In this document: one piece after another, positions 18,182 to 27,324 of the stretch
Numbering within the stretch: the stretch's first letter is position 1
How the letters are laid out: each line of letters opens with the position of its first letter
NCBI RefSeq assembly: GCF_020439865.1
Contig: NZ_JAGRPF010000189.1
Coordinates: forward strand, 1-64,000
Source of the DNA: Prosthecobacter sp.
Lineage (GTDB): Bacteria; Verrucomicrobiota; Verrucomicrobiia; Verrucomicrobiales; Verrucomicrobiaceae
Length of the DNA: 64,000 nt
Direction of reading: 5' to 3'
Made by a program: the position numbers and the translations under genes
Notes under the pieces: model-generated
The model's input: only the letters and a program-made list of their open reading frames with translations
The model's database searches: none
Told to the model about the DNA's origin: nothing

Positions 18182-18227
18182 GCGGTGGGGGGGAACGTTG
18201 AAACGTGAAGACGAAGAGGCGAAGCGG

Positions 18228-19208
18228 TTACGCGCCCACTTTGGCACGAGCTTCGTCAGCCAGGGCGGTGGAGAGATAACGTTCACCGGTGGAGCAGGCG
18301 ACGGTGACGATGAGCTTGCCGGCGTTTTCCGGGCGCTTTGCCACCTCGATGGCCGCGCAGACGTTCGCACCGGTGCTGATGCCGACCAAGATCCCTTCTT
18401 CAGCGGCGATGCGGCGTGCCATGGCAAAGGCGTCGTCATTGCTCACCTTGACGCACTCGGCGATCTGCGAGTGACCGGCGTTGTCCTTGAGGTGCAGGTT
18501 GGCGGGGACGAATCCGGCGCCGGTTCCCTGGATCTTGTGCGGACCCGGCTGCACGGGCTGGCCGGCGAGCGTCTGATTGATGACCGGTGAAGCCTCCGGC
18601 TCCACGGCGATGGCCTGGAAGGTGGCCTTGCGCGGTTTGATGACTTCGACGCAACCGGTGATGGTGCCGCCCGTGCCGACAGCGGCGACGAGGATGTCGA
18701 TCTTGCCATCGGTGTCGGCCCACAGCTCTTCAGCGGTGGTCTTCGAGTGAATGGCCGGATTGGCGGGATTCTCAAACTGCTGGGGCATCCAGGCGTTCGG
18801 CGTGCTGGCCACGAGTTCGGTGGCCTTGGCGATGGCACCCTTCATGCCCTGCGCGCCAGGGGTAAGCACGAGTTCTGCTCCGAGCAGTGCAAGCAGCGTG
18901 CGACGCTCCAGCGACATCGTTTCAGGCATCGTAAGGATGAGCTTGTAGCCCTTGGCGGCGGCGACAAAGGCGAGCGCGATGCCGGTGTTGCCACTGGTAG
19001 GCTCGATGATGACGGTGTCCGCCTTCAAGATGCCGCGTTTCTCGGCGTCTTCGATCATGGCCATCCCGATACGGTCCTTGACGCTGCCGAGCGGATTGAA
19101 GAACTCACATTTCAAAGCAATCGTGGCGTTGAGACCGGCGGTGACCTTGTTGAGTTTCACCAGCGGTGTTTTGCCGACGGTTTCGACGATGTTGTTGTAG
19201 ATGCCCAT
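18228..19208 (-). CDS. cysK: Cysteine synthase A
   Basis: O-acetylserine (thiol)-lyase, the last step of cysteine synthesis; 326 residues, PLP-dependent, cytoplasmic. The PLP Lys44 sits in NPLGSVKDRIG, the substrate loop is EPTSGNTGIALA (71-76 core), and VGTGGTITG binds the PLP phosphate. The start MGIYNNIVETVGKTPLV is canonical. It lies between the aspartate aminotransferase and the TPR gene, all on the minus strand, so a shared transcript is possible. Confidence 0.95.
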   Translation of the reverse strand: MGIYNNIVETVGKTPLVKLNKVTAGLNATIALKCEFFNPLGSVKDRIGMAMIEDAEKRGILKADTVIIEPTSGNTGIALAFVAAAKGYKLILTMPETMSLERRTLLALLGAELVLTPGAQGMKGAIAKATELVASTPNAWMPQQFENPANPAIHSKTTAEELWADTDGKIDILVAAVGTGGTITGCVEVIKPRKATFQAIAVEPEASPVINQTLAGQPVQPGPHKIQGTGAGFVPANLHLKDNAGHSQIAECVKVSNDDAFAMARRIAAEEGILVGISTGANVCAAIEVAKRPENAGKLIVTVACSTGERYLSTALADEARAKVGA

Positions 19209-19243
19209 GTTCGTGTGCGGTTGGCGGTTGTGGTCGGTGGTTT

Positions 19244-19258
19244 GCCGCCGACGGCGGC
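19244..19258 (-). other. GC-rich hairpin downstream of aspartate aminotransferase
   Basis: A 6-bp GC stem (GCCGCC/GGCGGC) with a 3-nt loop in the 60-bp gap between the aspartate aminotransferase stop and cysK start. It lacks a T-run, so it may be an attenuator, an mRNA-stability hairpin or chance in GC-rich DNA. Confidence 0.25.
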
Positions 19259-19268
19259 GGTTGCAGGA

Positions 19269-20435
19269 TTAGTGCTGGTTGCAGAACTCTTCGAAGCGGT
19301 CCATGCCGGCGTTGATCACGTCCAGGCCGGTGGCGTAGCTGAAGCGGACCGTGTGTTCGGCACCGAAGGCGACACCAGGAACGATGGCGACCTTCTGCTT
19401 GCTCAGCAGCTTCTCGCAAAAATTGACGCTCTTGATCTGCATGGGCTCGATGTCCACGAGGAAGTAGAAGGCGCCCAGCGGCTCAACGACCCGGACATTC
19501 TTGATGTTGCTGAGGCGTCCGAGCATGTACTGGCGGCGCACGTCGAACTCGTCGCGCATGTCACTGACGATCTGCTGGTCCATCTGCAGGGCGGCCAGCG
19601 CACCGTATTGAGCAAAGCTGGTCGGGTTGCTCGTGGTATGGCTCTGAATCGTGTCGATCGCCTCGGCGATTTTCTTCGGAGCGGCAGTGTAACCTAGACG
19701 CCATCCGGTCATCGCGTAGGCCTTGGAGAAACCATTGATGGTGATGGTGTGGTCGTAGATTTCCTTGCCGAGGGAAGCGATGCTGACGTGCTCATTGCCG
19801 CCATAGACGAGCTTCTCGTAGATCTCGTCCGAAAGGATGATGATGCCTTCACCCACGGCGATCTCAGCCAGCGCGGTAAGTTCCGCCTTGGTATAAACGG
19901 AGCCCGTCGGATTGCCGGGGGTGTTGAGGATGATCATCTTGGTCATCGGAGACATGGCGTCCTCGAATTCCTCCGGCGTGATCTTCCAGCCGTTTTCACG
20001 CTTCGTCTCGACGATCACCGGGATGCCGCCGACCATGCGCACCATCTCAGGGTAGCTGGTCCAGTAAGGAGCAGGAATGACCACTTCGTCGCCCGGGTTC
20101 ACGCAGGCAAGGATGGCATTGTAGCAGGAATGCTTGGCGCCGCAGTTCACGCTGATCTGGGAGGCCTCATACTGCACGTTGTTGTCCACCATGAGCTTGG
20201 CGGCGATGGCCTCGCGCAATTCGAGGATGCCGGCGCTTTCGGTGTAACGGGTCTTGCCGGAGTTCAGCGCCTCGGTGGCGGCAGCGATGATCGGCGCGGG
20301 AGTGTCGAAGTCAGGCTCACCGGCACCGAAGCTCAGCACGTCCACCCCCTGCTTCTTCAATGCCTTCGCCTGGGCTGTGATGGACAGGGTCATTGAAGGG
20401 GCGACTTCGGCGATGTTTTTGGCGATAAAATCCAT
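19269..20435 (-). CDS. Aspartate aminotransferase, class I/II
   Basis: A 388-residue cytoplasmic PLP enzyme interconverting aspartate/2-oxoglutarate and oxaloacetate/glutamate. It starts at ATG 20435 (MDFIAKNIAEVAPSMTL); the very long open frame upstream is antisense to rsmB and is not coding. Motifs: GAGEPDFDTP, NTPGNPTGS (Asn175), LSDEIYEKL (Asp203), NGFSKAYAMTGWRLGY (PLP Lys238, Arg246). The sequence is of the Ib (thermophile/Thermus-like) subgroup. It is divergent from rsmB. Confidence 0.93.
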   Translation of the reverse strand: MDFIAKNIAEVAPSMTLSITAQAKALKKQGVDVLSFGAGEPDFDTPAPIIAAATEALNSGKTRYTESAGILELREAIAAKLMVDNNVQYEASQISVNCGAKHSCYNAILACVNPGDEVVIPAPYWTSYPEMVRMVGGIPVIVETKRENGWKITPEEFEDAMSPMTKMIILNTPGNPTGSVYTKAELTALAEIAVGEGIIILSDEIYEKLVYGGNEHVSIASLGKEIYDHTITINGFSKAYAMTGWRLGYTAAPKKIAEAIDTIQSHTTSNPTSFAQYGALAALQMDQQIVSDMRDEFDVRRQYMLGRLSNIKNVRVVEPLGAFYFLVDIEPMQIKSVNFCEKLLSKQKVAIVPGVAFGAEHTVRFSYATGLDVINAGMDRFEEFCNQH

Positions 20436-20475
20436 GATCTGGGGTGGTTGGGCGGGTAAAAATGGCGGGGGGCCG

Positions 20476-20506
20476 TCTATAAAGGCGGGGGCGGGAAGTT
20501 TGTCAA
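20476..20506 (-). promoter_or_regulatory. Putative sigma-70 promoter of aspartate aminotransferase
   Basis: On the minus strand a perfect TTGACA (20506-20501) is followed after 19 bp by TATAGA (20481-20476), about 40 bp before ATG 20435. The -35 is ideal; the -10 matches 4 of 6 and the spacer is long, so this is a candidate only. Confidence 0.35.
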
Positions 20507-20564
20507 TCAATCCTCCCGCCACGACCAAAGGGCGGCTTGTGTCCCACGCAACGCGGTCTAAGTC

Positions 20565-21815
20565 ATGCCGCACATGAGCCAACCACGCCCACAGTCTTCT
20601 TCCCGCCAGCCGACCGTCCCGATTCGAGGCATGGCACTGGATGCTTTGGGCGAATGGGCCGCCGGGGAACGTTTCGCCGCCGACCTCATGGATCACATCC
20701 AGCGTGACAATAACCTCAGCCTGCCCGATGCCGCGTTCCTGCGTGACATCGTGCTCACCACGCTGAGAAACCTCTCCCTGCTCGACCACTGGATCGCCGT
20801 GCTCACCGAGAACAAGCACCTCGACCATCGCAGCCGCTGGGGACTGCGCATCGGCCTCTGTCAGATCTTGATCCTGCAGGTCTCGGAATACGCCGCCGTG
20901 AACGAAACCGTCGCCGCCACCGGTCGTGCGCGCAGTCTCATCAATGCCGTGCTTCGCCGTGCCTGTCGCGAATCTGCCGAGTTGCTCGCGATGCCGGCCA
21001 CCTTGCCGCTCGAAACCCGCACGTCGCATCCCAAATGGCTCATCGAACACTGGCTCGGCATCTTCGGTGAAGCCAGAACGACCGCCCTCTGCGAATGGAA
21101 TCAAGTCCCTGCCCCGATCTGCGCCCGCGTCAACCGCCTCTACCCGCAATCGGATGCTGGGCCCGACGACTTCATCGTTTGCGAGTCGCTCCCCCGCGAA
21201 GACCTCTCCGTTGGCAAAGTGTACATGCAGGACCCCAGCACCGCCATCGCACCACGTCTGCTGGATCCCAAGCCCGGCCAGCGCGTGCTCGATGCCTGCG
21301 CCGCTCCTGGCGGCAAAACAGCCCTGCTCGCTCAGCTCATGGAAAACACGGGCGAGATCATCGCCTGCGATGTCGCACCGGGCCGGCTGCGCCGCCTGGA
21401 AGGCAATCTCCATCGCCTCCACGTCGCGAACGCCCACATCGAACAGCACGATTGGTCGGATCCGCAAATTCCCGCCTTCGCCAAGGACGGCTTCGACCGC
21501 ATCCTGCTCGACGTGCCCTGTTCGAACACCGGCGTCATGCGCCGCCGCGTCGATGTCCGCTGGCGCCTGCAGCCCGACGACATCACCGCGCAGGTGCAAA
21601 CTCAGACCCAGCTCCTCAAAAACTGCCTCCGCGTCCTCAAACCCGGCGGCATCCTCGTTTACAGCACCTGCAGCATCGAACCCGCCGAGAACGAACAGCT
21701 CGTCGCCAGTGTCCTCGAATCCACTCCCGGTTACGAACCCGTCAAACTCCGCCACAGCTTCCCACCGGAAGATCAAATGGACGGCGCCTTCGCCGCGGCG
21801 ATCCGGCGGGTGTGA
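20565..21815 (+). CDS. rsmB: 16S rRNA (cytosine-967-C5)-methyltransferase
   Basis: SAM-dependent methyltransferase modifying 16S rRNA; 416 residues. The N-terminal NusB-like RNA-binding domain (about 20-150, with AVNETVAATGRARSLINAVL) is followed by a Rossmann methyltransferase: VLDACAAPGGKTALLAQL (SAM site), LLDVPCSNTGVMRRRVD (motif IV Cys) and VYSTCSIEPAENEQL (motif VI catalytic Cys). ATG 20565 or 20574 may be the start. It is divergent from the aspartate aminotransferase gene. Confidence 0.93.
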   Translation: MPHMSQPRPQSSSRQPTVPIRGMALDALGEWAAGERFAADLMDHIQRDNNLSLPDAAFLRDIVLTTLRNLSLLDHWIAVLTENKHLDHRSRWGLRIGLCQILILQVSEYAAVNETVAATGRARSLINAVLRRACRESAELLAMPATLPLETRTSHPKWLIEHWLGIFGEARTTALCEWNQVPAPICARVNRLYPQSDAGPDDFIVCESLPREDLSVGKVYMQDPSTAIAPRLLDPKPGQRVLDACAAPGGKTALLAQLMENTGEIIACDVAPGRLRRLEGNLHRLHVANAHIEQHDWSDPQIPAFAKDGFDRILLDVPCSNTGVMRRRVDVRWRLQPDDITAQVQTQTQLLKNCLRVLKPGGILVYSTCSIEPAENEQLVASVLESTPGYEPVKLRHSFPPEDQMDGAFAAAIRRV

Positions 21816-21942
21816 GAGCCACGTTAGCGCGAGACACCATGATCACGCGCCAACCAACCATGCTTGATTTCCGCAATAAACTACTGTCTGCCAGTGTTTT
21901 GCAGCACAACACGTTCAACATAATGCCTGGCATCCTTTTTGA

Positions 21943-22143
21943 AGTGGAGATGATGCAGCAGCCGGCTCGAAGAGCCACTTGCTCACCAAAGGAACATGGC
22001 ACCATCATGAAGTGATAGGAATCATGCAATTAGTTCCATCCGACTTGAACCATGGTAGCTCAGGTATAAGCCACTACGGTGGTGTTGCGTTTTGGAAGCT
22101 CTTCAAAAACACGAGCGGCAAATACTCGCCGAACAAGCCTTAA
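21943..22143 (+). pseudogene. 3' remnant of an HNH-type nuclease toxin gene
   Basis: In one frame, between a stop at 21940-21942 and TAA at 22141-22143, the DNA encodes about 66 residues containing KGTWHHHEVIGIMQLVPSDL followed by ISHYGGVAFWK. The WHHHE...MQLVP...HxGGVA pattern is the C-terminal core of the HNH/ENDO VII-like toxin domains (LHH/WHH/colicin-DNase type) that end Rhs, LXG and CDI polymorphic toxins. The upstream part of the domain and the delivery region are missing, so this appears to be a broken gene tail. The probable immunity gene starts 11 bp later. Confidence 0.6.
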
Positions 22144-22154
22144 CTCCACACAAG

Positions 22155-22751
22155 ATGGATTATCAAAACATAGAACACGACATACTTGGGAACCTTCAAC
22201 GCAGGTTGGATTTGGAGATACCTTTCCCGTGGGAGAGTACTATGCCAAGGATCAATGATTGGAAGCTCCATATGAAAACAAGAGTCCGCATGGGGCCGAT
22301 TGTTAATGTTGATCCGACACCGTTTGACGGTGATGCGAGGCTTGAGATATGGACTGATATGGAAGGAAGGATCTTGCCCATTCAAATGCAGTCCTTAAAT
22401 ACATTCAAAGATAGGTGCGTAATTATATCATCACTGCTGCCAGCTCTATTGGAAGAATCTATTCGAGGACATATTAGAATTGAATCCAATCGGTATCCTG
22501 ACCTGTCGGTAAATCTGGCTGAATTCCGAACGCAATATCCTTTTCCAAGTGGCGAGTTTATTCATTCTGCGACTCAAATCACAAATGTGATTTGGGAAGA
22601 CTCTGTTTTCATTGTGTTAGATTTTGGGTGTTCCTGGGACAACGAACACCAGCCTAGTGCTTTGATATATAAAGATGCGGTAATTCGTGTTGAATTCGAT
22701 ACTTGGGATGCAGACTCTATTAGAAGAGCCGCAAAGAAGTTTTTTTCCTGA
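22155..22751 (+). CDS. Probable immunity protein to HNH toxin
   Basis: A 198-residue soluble protein starting at ATG 22155 (MDYQNIEHDI); a TTG at 22092 would overlap the toxin tail. The DNA is visibly AT-richer than the flanks. The C-terminal part has FGCSWDNEHQPSALIYKD, resembling the WDxEH pattern of DUF6985/DUF2004-like domains often found as immunity or orphan proteins beside toxins. Its position just behind a nuclease-toxin tail supports immunity; this is inference from context and a weak motif. Confidence 0.55.
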   Translation: MDYQNIEHDILGNLQRRLDLEIPFPWESTMPRINDWKLHMKTRVRMGPIVNVDPTPFDGDARLEIWTDMEGRILPIQMQSLNTFKDRCVIISSLLPALLEESIRGHIRIESNRYPDLSVNLAEFRTQYPFPSGEFIHSATQITNVIWEDSVFIVLDFGCSWDNEHQPSALIYKDAVIRVEFDTWDADSIRRAAKKFFS

Positions 22752-22860
22752 TCGAACTGTGCTCATCAGCTACAATACCATCGGTAAGGTCTCGTCTTCT
22801 GGCGAGCAGAAATCCCTCGCATCTCCCGGTGCTTCATCACAAGATGCTGGCTCCTCCCCC

Positions 22861-23703
22861 ATGAGACTTACGTCCCTTTTCCTCGCCCTTGCGCTCGCAG
22901 CTCCCATCTTTGCCGCCGATGCTCCCAATGCCGCAGGTCTGCAACTCTACAGCCTGCGCAGCCAGTTCAAGCTGCGCGGCGTGGCGTGGACGCTGGACCG
23001 GGTGAAGGAATTCGGCATCAAGGAGGTGGAGCTGGCGGGCACGCATGATCTCACAGCGGAGCAGTTCAAGGCGGAGCTCGACAAGCGCGGCCTGAAGCCG
23101 GTGAGCAGCCACTTCCCGTATGACCGCTACAAGAACGATCTCGACAACGTGGTGAAGGAAGCAAAGACGCTGGGCCTGCAATACGCCGGCTGCGCATGGA
23201 TCAACCACAAGGATGCCTTTGACGAGACGGAGTGCCGCGAGGCGGCGGCGGTCTTCAACAAGGCGGGCGAGGCGCTGGCGAAGGAGGGCATCACGATGTT
23301 CTACCACGCGCATGGCTTCGAGTTTGAGCCGTTCGGCGAGGGCACGCTGTTCGATCTCTTCATGCAGGAGACGAAGCCGGAGTTTGTCTCCGTGCAGATG
23401 GACGTGCTCTGGATCGTCTTCCCCGGCCAGGACCCCGCGAAGCTGCTGGAGAAATACAGCGGTCGCTGGAAACTGATGCATCTCAAGGATTTGAAGAAGG
23501 GCGTGGCCACCGGCTTCCTGACCGGCAAGACCGATGTCGAGAACGATGTGGCACTGGGCACGGGCCAGATGGACTGGACCACAATCCTCGCCGCAGCGCG
23601 CAAGAACGGCATCCGGCATTACTTCATCGAGGACGAATCTTCGACGTCGATGGACCAGATCCCGAACAGCCTGAAGTTCCTGCGCGCGAACGGCTTCGAG
23701 TGA
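22861..23703 (+). CDS. Secreted sugar phosphate isomerase/epimerase-like protein
   Basis: A 280-residue protein with signal peptide MRLTSLFLALALAAPIFAAD and an AP-endonuclease-2/xylose-isomerase-like TIM barrel: LQLYSLRSQF, VKEFGIKEVELAG, ITMFYHAHGFEFEP, SVQMDVLWIVFPGQDP, WKLMHLKDLKKG, and YFIEDESSTSMDQI. The metal-binding His/Asp/Glu of the family are present at the strand ends. ATG 22861 is used because it begins the signal peptide. Relatives in planctomycetes and verrucomicrobia are exported and thought to act on sugars or cyclitols; the substrate is unknown. Confidence 0.85.
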   Translation: MRLTSLFLALALAAPIFAADAPNAAGLQLYSLRSQFKLRGVAWTLDRVKEFGIKEVELAGTHDLTAEQFKAELDKRGLKPVSSHFPYDRYKNDLDNVVKEAKTLGLQYAGCAWINHKDAFDETECREAAAVFNKAGEALAKEGITMFYHAHGFEFEPFGEGTLFDLFMQETKPEFVSVQMDVLWIVFPGQDPAKLLEKYSGRWKLMHLKDLKKGVATGFLTGKTDVENDVALGTGQMDWTTILAAARKNGIRHYFIEDESSTSMDQIPNSLKFLRANGFE

Positions 23704-23707
23704 TCCC

Positions 23708-25846
23708 ATGTCACGCCGCCTCCACGCCATCATTCTGCATGGCGTTTTCATCCTCTCCGGTATCTCGGCGCTGATCTACCAGCTCGTGTGGCAGCGTGCG
23801 TTGCTCACGATCTACGGCAGCAACGTCGAATCCGTGGCGATGGTGGTGGCGGCCTTCCTCGCGGGACTCGGCATCGGCAGCCTCTTCGGCGGCTGGATTT
23901 CCAAATCGACACGCGCACCGCTCGTGCTGCTCTTCGGCCTCACCGAACTCGGCGTCGGTGCTTACGGCCTTGTCTCGCTCAAATTGTTCGATGCCGTCGG
24001 AGCGATCACTTCTGCGCAGGCACATGGATTCACCACCGGCGCGCTGGTCTTCCTGCTCGTTTTCCTGCCAACGCTGCTCATGGGAGCCACGTTGCCGATG
24101 CTCGTCGCGCATCAGGTGCGCGACACCGCGCATGTCGGCGAAAGCGTGAGCCGCCTCTACTTCGTGAACACGCTCGGAGCCGCGCTCGGCGCGTTCATCG
24201 CCGCACACCGGCTTCTCGGCGGCTTCGGCATGGGCGGCACCGTGCGCATCGCGGCCAGTTTGAATGCGCTGGCGGCAACGATTGTGATGGCGGCCCTTCG
24301 AAAACCGCCTCAAGCGGTGGATCAGCCCGCTTCAATCCAAGTTTCAAAACACCGACCTGAAATTCTTTTCCACACCGCCTTGCTGTGGTCCGCACTCTCG
24401 GGCTTTATCGCCCTCTCGTGGGAAATCGTGTGGTCCCGCGTCTTCAATTTCGCGAGTGCTTCACGTGCGCCGGCCTTCGGCTTCATGCTCGGCAGCTACC
24501 TGCTCGGCCTCGCGATCGGTTCGTTGCTCAGCCCGCGATTGCTGCATCAGGAAGGTGATCTGCGTTCAAAACTCGCCCGCTGGGTGCTTTATTCGAGCAT
24601 CGCTGGGTTTCTCATCGCTCCGCTCACGGCCCTCGTTGCTTCGAACCTGTTTTGGGAGCTCGGCTACTTCTTCGTCATCGCGGCCGGCGTGCTCATCGGA
24701 CTCACCTTCCCCCTGCTCTGCCACGCAGCCATTCCACCTGACAAAAACACCGGCAGCCAGCTTTCGCTTTTGTATCTCGCCAACATCATCGGCTCCGGCG
24801 CTGGCAGCCTGCTCACGGGTTTCCTGTTCATGGAATGGATGAGCCTGCAGGTTCTCAGCGTGATGTTGCTGCTCGTTTCGTGGTTGTGGGCCGAGTCGAT
24901 TGGCCGGTTCCGAATGCCACATCGTCAGCGGTGGCAGCCGCTTTGCGTGATGGTCATCATGCTCGTCAGCTTTCAAGGCTTCTACGAACGCCTGCAATAC
25001 AAGCACGAGTTCAAACACGGCATGCGATTCGCGCAGGTCATCGAGTCACGGCATGGCGTCATTACGGTGGACACCAGCAACGCCGTTTATGGTAACGGCG
25101 CCTACGACGGCATGATCGGCACGAAGCTGGAACCGAAATCATGGCTCGTGCGGCCTTACTTCCTCTCCGCCGTCCGCGACCGCATCGAAAACGTGCTCGT
25201 CATCGGCGTCGCCAGTGGTTCGTGGACGCAGATCCTCGTCAACCATCCGCAGGTGAAGCACGTCACCGCTGTCGAACTCAGCCACGGCTACCTCGACCTC
25301 ATCCGTTCGCGCCCCGAAGTCGCCAGCCTGCTCACCAATTCGAAGCTCGAGCTCGTCATCGACGACGGCCGCCGCTGGCTGCGACATCATCCTGATGCTC
25401 GCTTCGACGCCATCGTGATGAACACTACGCATCACTGGCGCGAGTTCGCGTCCGCGCTGCTCTCCCGCGAATTTTTGACCGAGATCAAAGCCCACCTCAC
25501 GCCCGACGGCATCGCGTTCTGGAACTGCACCGAGTCACCGCGCGCCGCACGCACCGGCATGGAGGTCTTTCCACACACGCTGATGATCATGAACCACTGC
25601 CTCGCCAGCAACGCACCGCTCGAGCCAAATCGCGACCACTGGCAGAAAATCCTCGCCGATTATCGCATCGATGACCAGCCAGTCATCAACGCCGACCAAA
25701 TCGAAGGCGTCGTTGATTTCCTGAACGGTGAGACCCTTCCCGTGCCCGGTAACATGTCGCACTGGTGCCGCCGTGAAACCATGCAGACCGCCTGGGGCGA
25801 TGCCCAGATCATCACCGACGACAATCTGGGCCACGAATATCGGTGA
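23708..25846 (+). CDS. Polytopic membrane protein fused to spermidine-synthase-like domain
   Basis: A 712-residue inner-membrane protein. Residues ~1-440 contain about a dozen transmembrane helices (start GVFILSGISALIYQLVWQRA, a motif typical of fused spermidine synthases). Residues ~480-690 form a methyltransferase-like domain with VLVIGVASGSWTQIL, HVTAVELSHGYLDLIR and VIDDGRRWL. The usual GGGDG is GVASGSW and the usual DxxDP catalytic loop is MNTTHHW, so polyamine synthesis is doubtful. It starts 4 bp after the isomerase-like gene and is probably co-transcribed. Confidence 0.85.
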   Translation: MSRRLHAIILHGVFILSGISALIYQLVWQRALLTIYGSNVESVAMVVAAFLAGLGIGSLFGGWISKSTRAPLVLLFGLTELGVGAYGLVSLKLFDAVGAITSAQAHGFTTGALVFLLVFLPTLLMGATLPMLVAHQVRDTAHVGESVSRLYFVNTLGAALGAFIAAHRLLGGFGMGGTVRIAASLNALAATIVMAALRKPPQAVDQPASIQVSKHRPEILFHTALLWSALSGFIALSWEIVWSRVFNFASASRAPAFGFMLGSYLLGLAIGSLLSPRLLHQEGDLRSKLARWVLYSSIAGFLIAPLTALVASNLFWELGYFFVIAAGVLIGLTFPLLCHAAIPPDKNTGSQLSLLYLANIIGSGAGSLLTGFLFMEWMSLQVLSVMLLLVSWLWAESIGRFRMPHRQRWQPLCVMVIMLVSFQGFYERLQYKHEFKHGMRFAQVIESRHGVITVDTSNAVYGNGAYDGMIGTKLEPKSWLVRPYFLSAVRDRIENVLVIGVASGSWTQILVNHPQVKHVTAVELSHGYLDLIRSRPEVASLLTNSKLELVIDDGRRWLRHHPDARFDAIVMNTTHHWREFASALLSREFLTEIKAHLTPDGIAFWNCTESPRAARTGMEVFPHTLMIMNHCLASNAPLEPNRDHWQKILADYRIDDQPVINADQIEGVVDFLNGETLPVPGNMSHWCRRETMQTAWGDAQIITDDNLGHEYR

Positions 25847-25891
25847 GCTTCGCGTGATGGAACGGCGCCTGCGGAACGTTTTCGCTCGGTC

Positions 25892-27274
25892 ATGACACTC
25901 GCACGCTGTTTCCTCTTCCTGAATCTCCTGCTGGTCTCTGTTACCAGCGCGGCCACGAGACCGCACATCGTGATGTTCCTTTCGGACGATCACAGCGCTG
26001 AGTTCACCGGCTGTTACGGCAACAAGGCAGTTCGTACGCCGAACATCGATGCGCTCGCGACGCAGGGGATGCGCTTCACCAACGTCTTTGCCGGATCGCC
26101 CACCTGCGCGCCCTCGCGATCCATTCTCTACACGGGTCTTCACTCCTTCCGCAACGGCGCGATGGGCAACCATACGCAGTGCAAGCCCGGCCTCAAATCG
26201 CTGCCGCATTACCTCTCCGCACTCGGCTATCGCGTGGTGCTCGCGAACAAAAGCCATGTCGGCCCCAAGGAGGTGTTTCCTTTTGAGATGCTTCAGGCCA
26301 CGCTGCCCAAGGATCCCACCATTGCACGCCGCTACCGCATGGAAGGTCTCGACACCCAAAAGGTCGACGCGTTTCTCGCCAGCCACATGGCCGAACATCC
26401 TGAGCAGCCGCTTTGCCTCGTGCTGGCCGACAGCGGTCCCCACGTGGTCTGGGAGAAAAACAAGATCTACGATCCTGCCACACTGCCGCTGCCGCCGATC
26501 CTCGTGGACACACCGATCACGCGTCAGGCATTCGCAAACTACTTCCAGGACATCACCACCGTGGACAAACGAGTCGGCGAGGTGCTGGCGTCGCTCAAAT
26601 CACACGGCATGGAGCCGAACACGCTGTTCATCTACACTTCCGACCAGGGCGCCGAATGGCCGCACTGCAAATGGACCGTCTATGACACCGGCCTGCGGGC
26701 GCCCTTCATCGTGCGCTGGCCGGGACAGGTGAAGCCCGGCAGCACCAGCGATGCGCTGATTTCGTTCACCGACGTCCTGCCCACCTTCATCGACGTCGCC
26801 GGTGGCAAACCTCCCGAGGACATCGGCGGCAGCAGCTTCCTCGACGTGATTCAGGGCAAAAGCGCTACGCATCAGGAGTTCATCTTTGCCACCCACACAC
26901 GCGACGGCGACATGAACGTCTTCCCGCAGCGCTGCGTGCGCGACTCACGCTTTAAACTCGTGCTCAATCTTCTGCCTGAGAACCGCTGGACCACGCACTT
27001 CACCAAGGTCATGGATGTTCCCGGAAGCCACGGCCAGGTCTATGGCTCCTGGCTTGAAAAGGCGAAGACCGATCCTGCCGCGGCCAAACTCATCGCCACC
27101 ATTGAAAACCATCCGCGCTGGGAACTCTACGACACCACCGCCGATCCCTACGAGCTGACCAATCTGGCCGCCGATCCGGACAACGCCCCGCGCATCGCCG
27201 CTCTCAAAGCCCGGCTCGTCTCATGGCTGCAACAGCAGGGAGACGCCGAGGCGCTGGCGGCCGCGGCGAAGTAG
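25892..27274 (+). CDS. Secreted sulfatase (N-sulfoglucosamine sulfohydrolase-like)
   Basis: A 460-residue exported sulfatase. A signal peptide (CFLFLNLLLVSVTSA) precedes metal ligands PHIVMFLSDDHSAEF. The formylglycine motif TCAPSRS places the modified Cys at residue 72. The central Asp/His pair lies in FIYTSDQGAEWPHCKW. The length and the GCYGNKAVRTPNIDALA start fit the heparan-sulfamidase-like S1 subfamily. It needs a sulfatase maturase, which is not in the window. It probably desulfates sulfated polysaccharide in the periplasm. Confidence 0.92.
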   Translation: MTLARCFLFLNLLLVSVTSAATRPHIVMFLSDDHSAEFTGCYGNKAVRTPNIDALATQGMRFTNVFAGSPTCAPSRSILYTGLHSFRNGAMGNHTQCKPGLKSLPHYLSALGYRVVLANKSHVGPKEVFPFEMLQATLPKDPTIARRYRMEGLDTQKVDAFLASHMAEHPEQPLCLVLADSGPHVVWEKNKIYDPATLPLPPILVDTPITRQAFANYFQDITTVDKRVGEVLASLKSHGMEPNTLFIYTSDQGAEWPHCKWTVYDTGLRAPFIVRWPGQVKPGSTSDALISFTDVLPTFIDVAGGKPPEDIGGSSFLDVIQGKSATHQEFIFATHTRDGDMNVFPQRCVRDSRFKLVLNLLPENRWTTHFTKVMDVPGSHGQVYGSWLEKAKTDPAAAKLIATIENHPRWELYDTTADPYELTNLAADPDNAPRIAALKARLVSWLQQQGDAEALAAAAK

Positions 27275-27324
27275 CCGCTCAGAGCATTTGCGTCTCCTGC
27301 CGCCTGCGTGCATAAAAAGCGCGC

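Noticed and set aside
20436..21776. Long N-terminal extension of the aspartate aminotransferase
   Set aside because: The extra 447 codons are antisense to rsmB, which has all its motifs; the enzyme starts naturally at ATG 20435.
21816..21942. N-terminal part of the toxin domain upstream of the stop at 21940
   Set aside because: None of the three frames shows a convincing continuation of the HNH domain, so I did not extend the pseudogene.
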